DNA from: Xanthobacteraceae bacterium
GTDB taxonomy: Bacteria > Pseudomonadota > Alphaproteobacteria > Rhizobiales > Xanthobacteraceae
Assembly: GCA_030037645.1 (NCBI GenBank)
Contig: JASHQI010000115.1
Coordinates: 1 to 46,076, forward strand
DNA: 46,076 nt
Direction: 5' to 3'
Below the pieces are notes generated by a model that saw only the letters and a program-made list of their open reading frames with translations, made no database searches and was not told the origin of the DNA. This document shows, one piece after another, positions 8,208-16,953 of the stretch (its first letter is position 1; every line of letters begins with the position of its first letter). Position numbers and translations under genes: made by a program.

Positions 8208-11200
8208 ATGGCTAACAATCCGAAAAAAAGCATGGATCCGACGGAAGCGGCGCTGTCGGCGATCCAGGAAGCCCTCAACATCCGTGATGACGAAAATCGA
8301 GCCGAGATTCATCCGGACAGTATGCCGCTTGCGACCGCGCGTGCCGATGGCGGCAGTCGGGTGAGCGGGCAGACATCGCCGGCATTCAACGACGGCTATC
8401 AGACCGATGCCGAACTCGGCACTCTCGGCGCAGAATCACAGAGCCTGCACGCGGCCAATGACGATCAGCAGTCGATCGGTCAGATTCTGCACGCTTTGCA
8501 GCGCCGACCGCCGCGAACCTCCTATTTTGTTGCCGCGATATTTTCCGGCGTATGGCTCGTCGGCTGCCTGGCCCTGTCTTGGGCCTATCTATCCCAACTC
8601 AACGCCGCGCTTGGCCCCGACCACTCGCCGGTTGGGATCATGGTTGGTCTTGGCGCCGCGGCGCTGTTGCCAGTGATCTTCTTCTTTGGCGTGGCGCACA
8701 TGGCCTGGCGCGCGCAGGAATTGCGGCTCATTGCGCAGTCGATGGCGAAGGTCGCCATGCGGTTGGCAGAACCGGAGGGCGTCGCGCGCGATTCTATCGT
8801 TACCGTCGGACAAGCGATTCGCCGCGAGGTCGCGGCGATGGGCGACGGCGTCGAGCGCGCGTTGGCGCGTGCCGGCGAACTCGAAGCGCTGGTGCAGAAT
8901 GAGGTCGCCGCGCTCGAACGCAGCTACAGCGACAACGAGGTTCGTATCCGCGGCCTGCTTCAGGATCTCGCCAACCAGCGCGACGCGATGGTCGGACAGG
9001 CCGAGCAAGTGCGCGCCGCCATCAGTAACGTCCATATCGACCTCACGCAGGACCTTTCCACGATCAGCGATCTCGTTGGCCAACAGGTCAACGAGGCCGC
9101 GCAGAGGATCACGCATTCGCTGGCCGAGAAGGGCGAGCATATCACGTCGGCGCTCGGCCAGGTCGGCGATAACATGATCCAACAGCTTAGTTTGCGCGGC
9201 GACGATCTTATCGTTCGATTGGAGACCGCGAGCGACGAGACTTCGCGCGCGATCGCCACCGCAGGCGAGCAACTCACCTCAAGCCTAAATTTCAAGACCG
9301 ACCATATCGGCGAGGATTTTCTCGAAATCGCGCGCGGCCTCGAAGACATGATGACGTCGCGGCTTGATCAAGTGACCGAACGTTTCTCCGAGAAATCTCT
9401 TGCAACCGTCGACATGATGATCGGCCGTTCGCAGGAAATTACCGACCTCGTATCGGGGCGCGCACAGGAACTCACCGAGGCGATCATTGACACGTCGAGC
9501 AACATCGCCGAGACGATTGCCACTCGCGCCGACGAGGTCAACAGCACGCTCAAGAGCTCGGGCGAATCGCTTATCCTGGACCTCAATTTGCGCGGCGGCG
9601 AAGTTGCGAAGCAACTCGAGAAGACCGGCAGTCAGATCACCGAAAGTCTTATATCGCGCAGCACCACGCTGACCGACTCGCTGCGCGAGAGCGCCGAGCA
9701 GATTGTCGAGGCGATCTCCACGCGCACCACCAAGGCGACCGACTCGCTGCGCGACAGCTCTCAGCATCTCGCCGATGTCATTGCGACGCGCAGCGATGCC
9801 GTCAAGGACATGCTTTCGGCGCGACTTGCGGCATTCGAGGAGATGTTCAATCATTCGGGCGCCGAGCTGGGCGAAAAGATTTCGCGCGATTCCTCGACGC
9901 TCGGCAACCTCATCACACGGCATCTCGCCGAGTTCGACCGTACCGTGAAAACCTATGGCGCCGAGCTCGTCGAACGACTCGGCGCCAGGACACAAGACGT
10001 CTCCGAGTCGATGCGCGGCTACGTGGACAACTTCGATAACCGCGTGACGTCGAAAGCCGGCGAGGTCACTGCGGCGCTCGATCAGCGCCTGAACCGCTTC
10101 CAGGAAGCGCTTGACGGCCGTACGCAGACGCTCACTGAGGCGCTTGCCGCCCGCGTCATGGACATCGCCAAGACCCTCTCGGAGGGCGGCAAAGAGGTGG
10201 TCACGGCGCTCGACAAGAGGCTCAGCGATGTGACCACCCTCATCGATACGCGGGCGGCCAGTCTTTCCGACACCGTCAGCGCACGCGTCGCGAATATCGA
10301 CACAACGCTCGGCGCCCGGGCCACCGCGGTCGCCAATACTCTTGACGGCCGGATCGGACAATTGGAGCAACTCCTCGTTGGACGCGCTGAAGCCGTCAGC
10401 ACTCAGATCGAAACGCGCAGCCGCGCAGCCGCCGATCTGCTCCACCAGCGCCTGCAGGACCTATCCGAATCGATTCAGACCAATACCGGCAGCGCCGAGC
10501 GGGCGCTTGTCCAGCTCACCACCAGCACGACCGAACTGGTCAACAAAAGCACCACGGCGAGCACAGCGGCGGCGGAGACGCTCAAGCGCAGCGCGGCGGA
10601 AGCGACCGTCTCGCTCAGTCGCAGCGCCGACGCCCTGAGCAGTACGATCAGCAAGAGCGCCGCAGCGGCGAGTGAATTGATCGGCAAAAGCATCGCATCG
10701 GCCGGTAACGCAATCGGCACGAGTGCTACCGAGGCAGATCAGGCGATCGGCAAGACAAGCGCCCGCGCAACGGAGGCCATCGGCAAGAGCGCCACGGCTG
10801 CCAACGACTCGGTCGGCAAGGCGATTGCGGCCGCCTCTCAGATCATCGCCAAGAGTACGGAGTCGGCCAACGAGACAATTGGCAAGACAACCACCACAAC
10901 AACCAATCTCATCGCCAAGAGCGTTGAAGCTGCCAATGAATCGATCGGCAAGGCGACGACGACAGCCACCGATTTCATCACCAAAAGCGCGCTTGCTACG
11001 ACTCAGGCCATTGGTCGCAGCGCAAGCGAGGCCGAACGCACGCTGGTTGGGACAAGCGCCGAGGTTGCGCGCAACATCGTCGGCAAGGCCGACGAAATCA
11101 ACAACGCCATAACCACGCGCATGGGTGCGATGTCCAACCTGCTCGACGAGAAATCCAACGTCCTGCTTACGGCGCTGGCCAACAAAGGCCAGGACTTTGC

Positions 11201-13016
11201 CGGCGAAGTAAGCCGCGTCACTGACCACGCTGTGAAGTCGATCGAGGCCAAGAGCTTCGTCTTCACCCAGACGATGATGGACAACAGCGAAGAAATCGCG
11301 CGCCTGATAAATGATGCGAGCCAGAGCGCGACCAGTGCCGTGACGCGAACGCTCAACGAATTGCAAATGGGCGCGCAGACGGCCACCGGCACCGCCAAGT
11401 CGACTATTTCACAAACGCTGCAGGACCTGCACGTCGCTACCAAGGCGGCGGCAGAGGAGACGAAGCAAGTCGCCTCGGCGACCGTGGCAGACATGTTGGA
11501 GACGCACACGATGTTGCGTACCGACTCCACGGCGCTGTTCGAGCGTTTACGCGAGGCCAACATTTTGCTCCAAGAGGTGCTCAGCGCCGCCCACGAGAAT
11601 ATGAACTCGATCGAGCACACTATGGCTTCGCGAGTTTCCGAATTCGTCGCCGCGATGAGCGATTTAACCAACAAGAGCGGAGCGACGGCGACCAAGGTGG
11701 AACAGCAAGTCGGCACTTTCAACACCGTGACCGTCAAGGTTCTGCACGATCTCGGCGAGATCTCGACGCAATTTGCCACGCACGGACGCTCGCTCACCGA
11801 AGCGGCCGAACTTCTGGACCGCAGCAATCGTCAGACGGCGGACCATGTCGCGACCCGGCAGACGTCCATAGAGTCGATGATCACCATGCTCGACGAGCGC
11901 ACCGCCGACTTCGGGCAGCGGCTGCAGCGCTTCTCCGGGCTCCTGGAAGAATCGCTAGATAGCGCCATGACAAGGACCAGGGAGATCGCCAGCCTTATCG
12001 CTGAAACCAGCAACGATAGCGTGCAGACGATCGAGCAGCAGTTTGACCTGGTTCGCACCACCTCCGAACAAGAACGCAAGCGCACCAGCGAGACGCTCAA
12101 CGCTGTCTACGGCCAGGCGATGGGCGAAGTTCAGGGCGTATTCACCCAATCGGCCGAGCGTTTCGCCGAAATCATGCGGGGCATGAAGCAAATGGCCCTG
12201 GAAATGCAGCAGGAGTTGGAGGCCACGCGCACGGAACTGCGCCGGGGCATTCTCGAACTGCCGCAGGAGACGGCCGAGAGCGCAGCGCAAATGCGGCGCG
12301 TCATTGTCGACCAAATCGAAGCGTTGGCCGAGCTCAACCGGATCGTTGCCCGCCATGGGCGTGCGCTCGACGCCGCCGAACCAATGCGGCGCGAGGCCGA
12401 ACCCGCTTACGCCACCGGCGGCGGTCGCGGCCAAGTAAGACCAATTCGTCCGGACATTACCCCGCAATCCCAGGCCGGCTTGCGTGACATCACCGGCGCG
12501 CCGACGCGGCGACCGGAGGCGCCGCCTCCCGGTCAAGCTCCGAGCGGCAATGGCCGCGGCGGCGGATGGCTCACAGACCTCCTGTCGCGCGCATCCCGCG
12601 ATGACAGCCCGCCGATCGCCCCGCCCGTTTCGCGCGAAACTGCGCGGGGCGATGAGCGAACGAACAAGCCTGCGGTCGATTCAATCGAATCGCTCTCCGT
12701 CGATGTCGCACGCATGGTCGACCAGGACGCCGCGGCGGAACTGTGGGAACGTTACAAGCGAGGCGAACGAGGCTTGTTCACACGGCGCCTTTACACGGCG
12801 CAAGGTCAAAAGGCGTTTGACGAAATCCGCAACAAGTACCGCGGCGATCCGGAGTTCCGGCAGACCGTGGAGCACTATATCCATGAGTTCGAGCGATTGC
12901 TCGACGACGTAGCGCGCGGCGATCGCGGCCCGACGGTGGTTCGCAATTATCTCACGTCGGACACCGGCAAGGTCTATACCATGCTGGCGCACGCCGCAGG
13001 ACGATTTGACCAGTAG
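8208..13016 (+). CDS. giant membrane-anchored hendecad-repeat coiled-coil protein, growth-pole-ring (GPR/RgsE)-like
   Basis: A 1602-residue protein. Residues 1-100 are polar. Two membrane helices lie at about 106-128 and 142-164, leaving both ends cytoplasmic or both periplasmic. From about residue 271 the sequence is a strict 11-residue periodic array: 47 units over 271-787, one extra Ala (788), then 16 units over 789-964 with an IGKS-like core. Looser helical repeats follow to about 1400, then a Pro/Arg-rich linker (about 1400-1490). A compact conserved-looking C-terminal domain follows (1492-1602; SLSVDVARMVDQ, FTRRLYTAQGQKAFDEI). Size, paired N-terminal membrane helices and apolipoprotein-like repeats match the Agrobacterium growth pole ring protein / Sinorhizobium RgsE type, related in layout to Caulobacter TipN. 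That assignment is by architecture, not alignment. It may organise polar growth of the envelope. No frameshift is visible. Confidence 0.8.
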   Translation: MANNPKKSMDPTEAALSAIQEALNIRDDENRAEIHPDSMPLATARADGGSRVSGQTSPAFNDGYQTDAELGTLGAESQSLHAANDDQQSIGQILHALQRRPPRTSYFVAAIFSGVWLVGCLALSWAYLSQLNAALGPDHSPVGIMVGLGAAALLPVIFFFGVAHMAWRAQELRLIAQSMAKVAMRLAEPEGVARDSIVTVGQAIRREVAAMGDGVERALARAGELEALVQNEVAALERSYSDNEVRIRGLLQDLANQRDAMVGQAEQVRAAISNVHIDLTQDLSTISDLVGQQVNEAAQRITHSLAEKGEHITSALGQVGDNMIQQLSLRGDDLIVRLETASDETSRAIATAGEQLTSSLNFKTDHIGEDFLEIARGLEDMMTSRLDQVTERFSEKSLATVDMMIGRSQEITDLVSGRAQELTEAIIDTSSNIAETIATRADEVNSTLKSSGESLILDLNLRGGEVAKQLEKTGSQITESLISRSTTLTDSLRESAEQIVEAISTRTTKATDSLRDSSQHLADVIATRSDAVKDMLSARLAAFEEMFNHSGAELGEKISRDSSTLGNLITRHLAEFDRTVKTYGAELVERLGARTQDVSESMRGYVDNFDNRVTSKAGEVTAALDQRLNRFQEALDGRTQTLTEALAARVMDIAKTLSEGGKEVVTALDKRLSDVTTLIDTRAASLSDTVSARVANIDTTLGARATAVANTLDGRIGQLEQLLVGRAEAVSTQIETRSRAAADLLHQRLQDLSESIQTNTGSAERALVQLTTSTTELVNKSTTASTAAAETLKRSAAEATVSLSRSADALSSTISKSAAAASELIGKSIASAGNAIGTSATEADQAIGKTSARATEAIGKSATAANDSVGKAIAAASQIIAKSTESANETIGKTTTTTTNLIAKSVEAANESIGKATTTATDFITKSALATTQAIGRSASEAERTLVGTSAEVARNIVGKADEINNAITTRMGAMSNLLDEKSNVLLTALANKGQDFAGEVSRVTDHAVKSIEAKSFVFTQTMMDNSEEIARLINDASQSATSAVTRTLNELQMGAQTATGTAKSTISQTLQDLHVATKAAAEETKQVASATVADMLETHTMLRTDSTALFERLREANILLQEVLSAAHENMNSIEHTMASRVSEFVAAMSDLTNKSGATATKVEQQVGTFNTVTVKVLHDLGEISTQFATHGRSLTEAAELLDRSNRQTADHVATRQTSIESMITMLDERTADFGQRLQRFSGLLEESLDSAMTRTREIASLIAETSNDSVQTIEQQFDLVRTTSEQERKRTSETLNAVYGQAMGEVQGVFTQSAERFAEIMRGMKQMALEMQQELEATRTELRRGILELPQETAESAAQMRRVIVDQIEALAELNRIVARHGRALDAAEPMRREAEPAYATGGGRGQVRPIRPDITPQSQAGLRDITGAPTRRPEAPPPGQAPSGNGRGGGWLTDLLSRASRDDSPPIAPPVSRETARGDERTNKPAVDSIESLSVDVARMVDQDAAAELWERYKRGERGLFTRRLYTAQGQKAFDEIRNKYRGDPEFRQTVEHYIHEFERLLDDVARGDRGPTVVRNYLTSDTGKVYTMLAHAAGRFDQ
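9018..11099 (+). repeat. 63-unit, 33-base (11-residue) tandem periodic array inside the giant protein gene
   Basis: Read in frame, codons 271-787 split into 47 consecutive 11-residue units with hydrophobic residues at position 2 and often 9, and frequent Arg at position 5 (for example SLISRSTTLTD, TVSARVANIDT). After a single inserted Ala at 10569-10571, 16 further units (10572-11099) follow a second consensus, xxxIGKSxxxA (for example TEAIGKSATAA, NESIGKATTTA). The DNA units are diverged, so this is protein-level periodicity rather than recent DNA duplication. Confidence 0.85.
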
Positions 13017-13121
13017 CGGTTCCTGCCCGCGCATCGTTCTCGGCGTGACGACGTAGCGAGCCACAAGGGCGCGGCCCGACGCTCTTGCTCACTGCGCAAC
13101 TGCGGAGCTACCGTTGCCGTC

Positions 13122-14105
13122 ATGGACGCTCCGGTCTCCTTGCCTACTGCAACCGATGTCGATGAGGCGGCTCGCCGACTTGCCGGCGTCGCGGTGCACA
13201 CTCCGCTTTTGAGATCGGCGGCACTCGACGCGACGACAAAAGGGCGCGTTTTCCTCAAGGCGGAGACCTTGCAGCACACCGGCTCGTTCAAGTTCCGCGG
13301 CGCCTATAACAAGCTCGCGGCAATCCCGGTTGAACGGCGAGCAGGCGGCGTGGTGGCATTCTCTTCCGGCAATCACGCGCAGGGTGTTGCAGCGGCGGCG
13401 CGGCTCTTGGGCATGTCCTGCGTGATTGTGATGCCGCATGACGCCCCGCGCGCCAAACGCGAGCGCACGGCGGCATTCGGCGCCGAGATCGTGCTTTATG
13501 ACCGTACCCACGACGATCGCGAAGCGATCGCCGCCGACATCGCGGCCCGTCGTGGCGCGACGCTGGTCCCACCCTATGATGACGCCTTGATCATCGCCGG
13601 CCAGGGCACCGCCGGCCGGGAGATCCTCGAAGATTTAGGTGCTCTCGGTCTTGTTCCCGACGTCGTGGTGGTGACCGCATCCGGCGGCGGCCTGACTGCC
13701 GGGATTGCGCTTGCCGTCAAGGCCCGCGCGCCCTCTGCCGCCTTGTACACGGCCGAACCGCAGGGCTTTGACGATCACGCACGCTCGTTTCGAAGCGGTC
13801 GGCGCGAACAGAATACCGCTCTGACCGGCACCATTTGCGATGCGCTGATGGCGCGCATGCCGGGTGAGCTTACGTTTGCAATCAATCTCTCGCTGGTTGG
13901 AGCCGGCGTTGCGGTGAGCGACGACGAAGTCGCCGCTGCAGTCGCGTTTGCATTTGCTGAATTGAAACTTGTGGTCGAGCCCGGTGGCGCCGTCGCACTC
14001 GCCGCGCTGTTGACCGGCAAGATCGATGTCGCAGGCAAGGTCGCCGTTGCCGTGCTTTCCGGCGGCAATGTCGACCCGGAACTGTTCTTCCGACTGGTGG
14101 CCTAG
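13122..14105 (+). CDS. PLP-dependent threonine/serine dehydratase family protein
   Basis: A 327-residue fold-type II PLP enzyme. The Schiff-base Lys57 lies in GSFKFRGAYNK, the substrate loop SSGNHAQGVA is at 81-90 and the phosphate-binding Gly loop TASGGGLTAG at 185-194. The length fits the short catabolic threonine dehydratase / serine racemase group that lacks the C-terminal ACT domain of biosynthetic IlvA. The likely reaction is deamination of L-threonine or L-serine to the 2-oxo acid and ammonia; hydroxyaspartate dehydratase or serine racemase activity is also possible. It follows the giant coiled-coil gene by 105 bases on the same strand, without an obvious functional link. Confidence 0.88.
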   Translation: MDAPVSLPTATDVDEAARRLAGVAVHTPLLRSAALDATTKGRVFLKAETLQHTGSFKFRGAYNKLAAIPVERRAGGVVAFSSGNHAQGVAAAARLLGMSCVIVMPHDAPRAKRERTAAFGAEIVLYDRTHDDREAIAADIAARRGATLVPPYDDALIIAGQGTAGREILEDLGALGLVPDVVVVTASGGGLTAGIALAVKARAPSAALYTAEPQGFDDHARSFRSGRREQNTALTGTICDALMARMPGELTFAINLSLVGAGVAVSDDEVAAAVAFAFAELKLVVEPGGAVALAALLTGKIDVAGKVAVAVLSGGNVDPELFFRLVA

Positions 14106-14148
14106 AACGGCAACCGATTTAATCCGCAGCGACCGGAGGGATCGAGCC

Positions 14149-14514
14149 CTAGGCACCGGCGCCAGGCAGGAAGCACCGGATCTGCGTTACACCCTCGCTA
14201 TCCTGGTACGGCCATACCACGGCCGGACCAAATCGATTCGGCTCGGTAATCAGTGCCGTATCAGGCACGTCAAACCATTGTCCTTTTAGCCGCACGCGAT
14301 AACGGCCACCCTGGGTGTCCCAGTCGACATCCTGTATGCTGACACCGTCCGCAAACGAGCAGCACAGGCCCTTCCCGCTCGCAAGCCGGTCGAACCAAGC
14401 TTTCAACGGCGAATTGCCGAATTGGCCGTCGTCATGCGCTGACAGCGATGTTGGAACCAGCACGATGATGCACAACGCTATTACAGCAAATACGCGACCA
14501 GTAAGTGTGTGCAT
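14149..14514 (-). CDS. small exported protein of unknown function with a CC motif
   Basis: A 121-residue protein with a clear signal peptide (RVFAVIALCIIVLVPTSLSA, cleavage after about residue 26). The mature part of about 95 residues has a paired Cys motif (KGLCCSFADG), a basic-aromatic strand region (GGRYRVRLKGQWFDVP), and a third Cys near the end (IRCFLPG). Similar proteins recur in Bradyrhizobium-type genomes without known function. It is probably periplasmic and disulfide-bonded. It converges with the dehydratase gene. The 250 bases upstream (14515-14767) hold no gene that I can support. Confidence 0.7.
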   Translation of the reverse strand: MHTLTGRVFAVIALCIIVLVPTSLSAHDDGQFGNSPLKAWFDRLASGKGLCCSFADGVSIQDVDWDTQGGRYRVRLKGQWFDVPDTALITEPNRFGPAVVWPYQDSEGVTQIRCFLPGAGA

Positions 14515-14767
14515 AGGGGCCTCCAGAAGATCGTTTTGTGCGGACCAGACGAAACGGTCCTGCAGACCTGGAGAAATCGAAGCACACGTGCCTGCACGTC
14601 TTTGTCGATCCGCATCACCTCGTATGAAGCAACTTCCGTGCCGCTACCCGAATCAGTCCCAAGTCGGACACATATAGGTAATAGAAAGTTAATCCGGGCG
14701 ACACAAAAATAATGCAGGCCCGCTATGTCGGGTTCCCTGCGAGAGCGTTGTTCACGAAAATGCGGCG

Positions 14768-14872
14768 CTAGAGCATGATCCGGAAAAGTGGGCACCGGTT
14801 TTCCGAAAAGATCATGCTCCATCAAAATGCTAGCGCGCCAAATCGATTCAAGTTGAAACGATTGCGCTCTAG
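14768..14872. repeat. RIME-like palindromic element, family A, copy 1
   Basis: A 105-base element with inverted ends CTAGAGC (14768-14774) and GCTCTAG (14866-14872). It holds two hairpins. The first is 14771-14819, where GAGCATGATC pairs perfectly with GATCATGCTC and CGGAAAA with TTTTCCG inside. The second is about 14832-14870, built on AATCG...CGATT around TTCAAGTTGAA. Size and two-palindrome layout match Rhizobium intergenic mosaic elements. Its right end supplies the TAG stop of the minus-strand gene that ends at 14869. Related copies are at 39146 and 40283. Confidence 0.85.
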
Positions 14873-15801
14873 CTGAACAGAGCGATCAGTTCTTCTTCAC
14901 TTAAGGCCCGCACCGCGGCGAGCGCATCTTTGGCCAACGGTCTTGAAGACGCCCGCGCCGGTGGCGCATTGGCATCGTGCAGTGGCGCCGTGTCTCGAAC
15001 CGAGTTCGCCGGGCCGGTCCGGAGATCGGCCGCGGTGTTGGTTGCCACTCCGACGTCGCGTTTAATCAAGTCGCCAGGATCGTTTCCGGAACCCGAAAAC
15101 GCTTCGACGCCACAGGACGGCAAGTGTGCCGACGCTTCATCGCCGTGCGCAGGGTGCGACCGCTCACCGGTCTGATCCATCGTCACGCCCGTATCCAGGT
15201 CCACCGGCGGCAAAAGATTATCGTTCGGTCGATGTTCGCCGGGCGCCCCATCACTCCGAGGCGACATGACATTGTCCGCCTGTTCCGCCGCCAAACCATC
15301 AACCGACGCACGTGGCGGCGCAGCATCGCCCATATCGAGTTCGAGAGAGGCGCATTCCATGCTTACGCGGGCGAGTCTCTCGTCGATCGATCGAACCGCC
15401 GAGGTTGCGGCGGGAGTGGAATCATTGTGACGGCGCTTCGTCGTCAGCGCAATCAGCTCGCGGACTCGTGTCGCCAACGCCCCGAGCAGGTTGTTGGCAT
15501 TGCGCACACGCTCGGCGGCCGCATGAGAGCGCGCGCTGGCGTCGGACAAATCACGGACGGCGGTGTCGAGTGCATCGCATAGAGTCTGCTCGATGGAGCG
15601 CTCGTGCAGCACGAAGGCAATGTCCTGAATACGCTCGATGGCGTCGAATGCGCCGGTTGCGGGTCTTTCGCCGATTGCGATTTCGGCTGCGATCCGATCG
15701 ATCGCCGCGGCAATCTCCATGAGATCGGCAGCATCGCAATCCGCCTCGTTCGGCGGCTTCATCATGATCGTCGGTCGCGCGATCGGATCGTCGGCCATCA
15801 T
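14869..15801 (-). CDS. hypothetical helical protein, weakly CheZ-like N-terminal half
   Basis: A 310-residue protein, mostly acidic and alanine-rich. Residues about 18-130 are predicted long helices (DLMEIAAAIDRIAAEI; AFDAIERIQDIAFVLHERSIE; TAVRDLSDASARSHAAAERV), an arrangement that recalls the four-helix bundle of chemotaxis phosphatase CheZ, but I cannot point to its catalytic motif. Residues about 140-290 are low-complexity and probably disordered, and a short helical end follows (ALAAVRALSEEELIALFS). Start: ATG 15801 or 15798; the longer frame uses TTG. The stop codon is donated by the repeat element at 14768-14872. Function unknown. Confidence 0.6.
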   Translation of the reverse strand: MMADDPIARPTIMMKPPNEADCDAADLMEIAAAIDRIAAEIAIGERPATGAFDAIERIQDIAFVLHERSIEQTLCDALDTAVRDLSDASARSHAAAERVRNANNLLGALATRVRELIALTTKRRHNDSTPAATSAVRSIDERLARVSMECASLELDMGDAAPPRASVDGLAAEQADNVMSPRSDGAPGEHRPNDNLLPPVDLDTGVTMDQTGERSHPAHGDEASAHLPSCGVEAFSGSGNDPGDLIKRDVGVATNTAADLRTGPANSVRDTAPLHDANAPPARASSRPLAKDALAAVRALSEEELIALFS

Positions 15802-15899
15802 TGCACCACGGGAATCTCTTCCACAGCACAAGCGCCCGCTTCGATAGTCAACGGGTCAGCACAAGATACCCACAGGTCCGGCCGCGCCGGCGCAACGCC

Positions 15900-16886
15900 T
15901 CAATCGATCCTGGCGTCGGCGAGTTTTACGATTCCGCCCCATTTCTGCATCTGCTCGGCAAGGAATTTTCTGAAGTCTTCCGGGGTGCCGAGCTTGGCGA
16001 TGGCGGAAAACTTGGCGAGCCGCTCCTGCGCCGCTTGTGTCGCGAGGCCGGCATTGACCGCGGCATTGAGCTCATCGACGATGTCGCGCGGCGTGCCGGC
16101 GGGCGCCACCAGGCCTGTCCAGGCGTCGATGACAAAATCCGGATAGCCGCTTTCGACCAGCGTCGGCACATCGGGCAAAGCCGGCCAACGCTCCGCGCGC
16201 GCAACGGCCAACGGTCGCAACTTCCCGGCTTTAATTAAGGGATAGAGCGTGACGAGCCCATCGATCGTGAACTGGGTCTGGCCGCCGAGCAGATCGTTGA
16301 TCGATTGCGCCGAGCCATTATAGGGGACAAAGACGACGTCAATCTTGGCTTCAGTCTTGAACAACGTACTGAGCAAGTGCGGCGGAGTGCCGAGCCCGGC
16401 GCCGAAATTGATCTTGCCCGGGCGCGCCTTGGCATAGGCGACGAACTCACCGATCGTCTTCGGCGGCATGTCGATGTTCTCCACGAAGACGTGGGGCAAC
16501 AAAGCGACGGTTGCAATCGGTGCGAATGCCTTGAGCGGATCGATCTTAAGGCTCGAATAGAGCGCCGGCGCGACGGCGAGAGACCCCGACGATCCAAACA
16601 TCAGCGTGTAACCATCGGGCGGGGCGGCCGCGACGTACTTCGTCCCGATGGTTGAGCCGCCGCCAGGTCGATTTTCGACCACGACCTGACCGACGCGCGC
16701 GGTCAATTCTTGCGCCACCATCCGTGCCATCGTGTCGATTGGTCCGCCCGGCGGAAATGGCACGATCATCCTGATCGGCCTGCTGGGATATTTTTGCTGT
16801 GCGAAGGCCGGTCCAATCTTGGCAAATTTGGCCCCGGTAGCTGCCGCTCCGGCGATGGTCGTGAGAACGTTACGTCGCGTTGACAT
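15900..16886 (-). CDS. Bug/TctC-type periplasmic solute-binding protein (orphan)
   Basis: A 328-residue tripartite-tricarboxylate-transporter substrate-binding protein. It has an Arg-containing (Tat-like: STRRNV) signal peptide up to about residue 30, followed by the canonical family opening YPSRPIRMIVPFPPGGPIDTMAR and the later PAGTPRDIVDELN segment. ATG 16886 is chosen because a GGGGG(AA) ribosome site lies eight bases upstream. No TctA or TctB gene is adjacent. The next gene upstream on the same strand is a dipeptide epimerase (16954), only 67 bases away, so the two may be co-transcribed and the ligand could be amino-acid or dicarboxylate related; this is inference only. Confidence 0.9.
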   Translation of the reverse strand: MSTRRNVLTTIAGAAATGAKFAKIGPAFAQQKYPSRPIRMIVPFPPGGPIDTMARMVAQELTARVGQVVVENRPGGGSTIGTKYVAAAPPDGYTLMFGSSGSLAVAPALYSSLKIDPLKAFAPIATVALLPHVFVENIDMPPKTIGEFVAYAKARPGKINFGAGLGTPPHLLSTLFKTEAKIDVVFVPYNGSAQSINDLLGGQTQFTIDGLVTLYPLIKAGKLRPLAVARAERWPALPDVPTLVESGYPDFVIDAWTGLVAPAGTPRDIVDELNAAVNAGLATQAAQERLAKFSAIAKLGTPEDFRKFLAEQMQKWGGIVKLADARID

Positions 16887-16953
16887 ACGGTGTTCCCCCC
16901 AAAGGACTTTTCGGACGCAAACACTCAATCATACATCGTGCGGCGCCGGAAAC

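Noticed and set aside
9018-11099. A recent tandem DNA duplication or minisatellite
   Set aside because: The 33-base periodicity is in the protein pattern; neighbouring DNA units are too diverged to be a recent DNA-level repeat.
10461-11366. Long minus-strand open frames opposite the giant protein gene (also 9285-10445 and 11003-11827)
   Set aside because: They are antisense shadows of the periodic, GC-rich coding sequence; their Cys/Arg-rich translations lack family features and the plus-strand frame is continuous.
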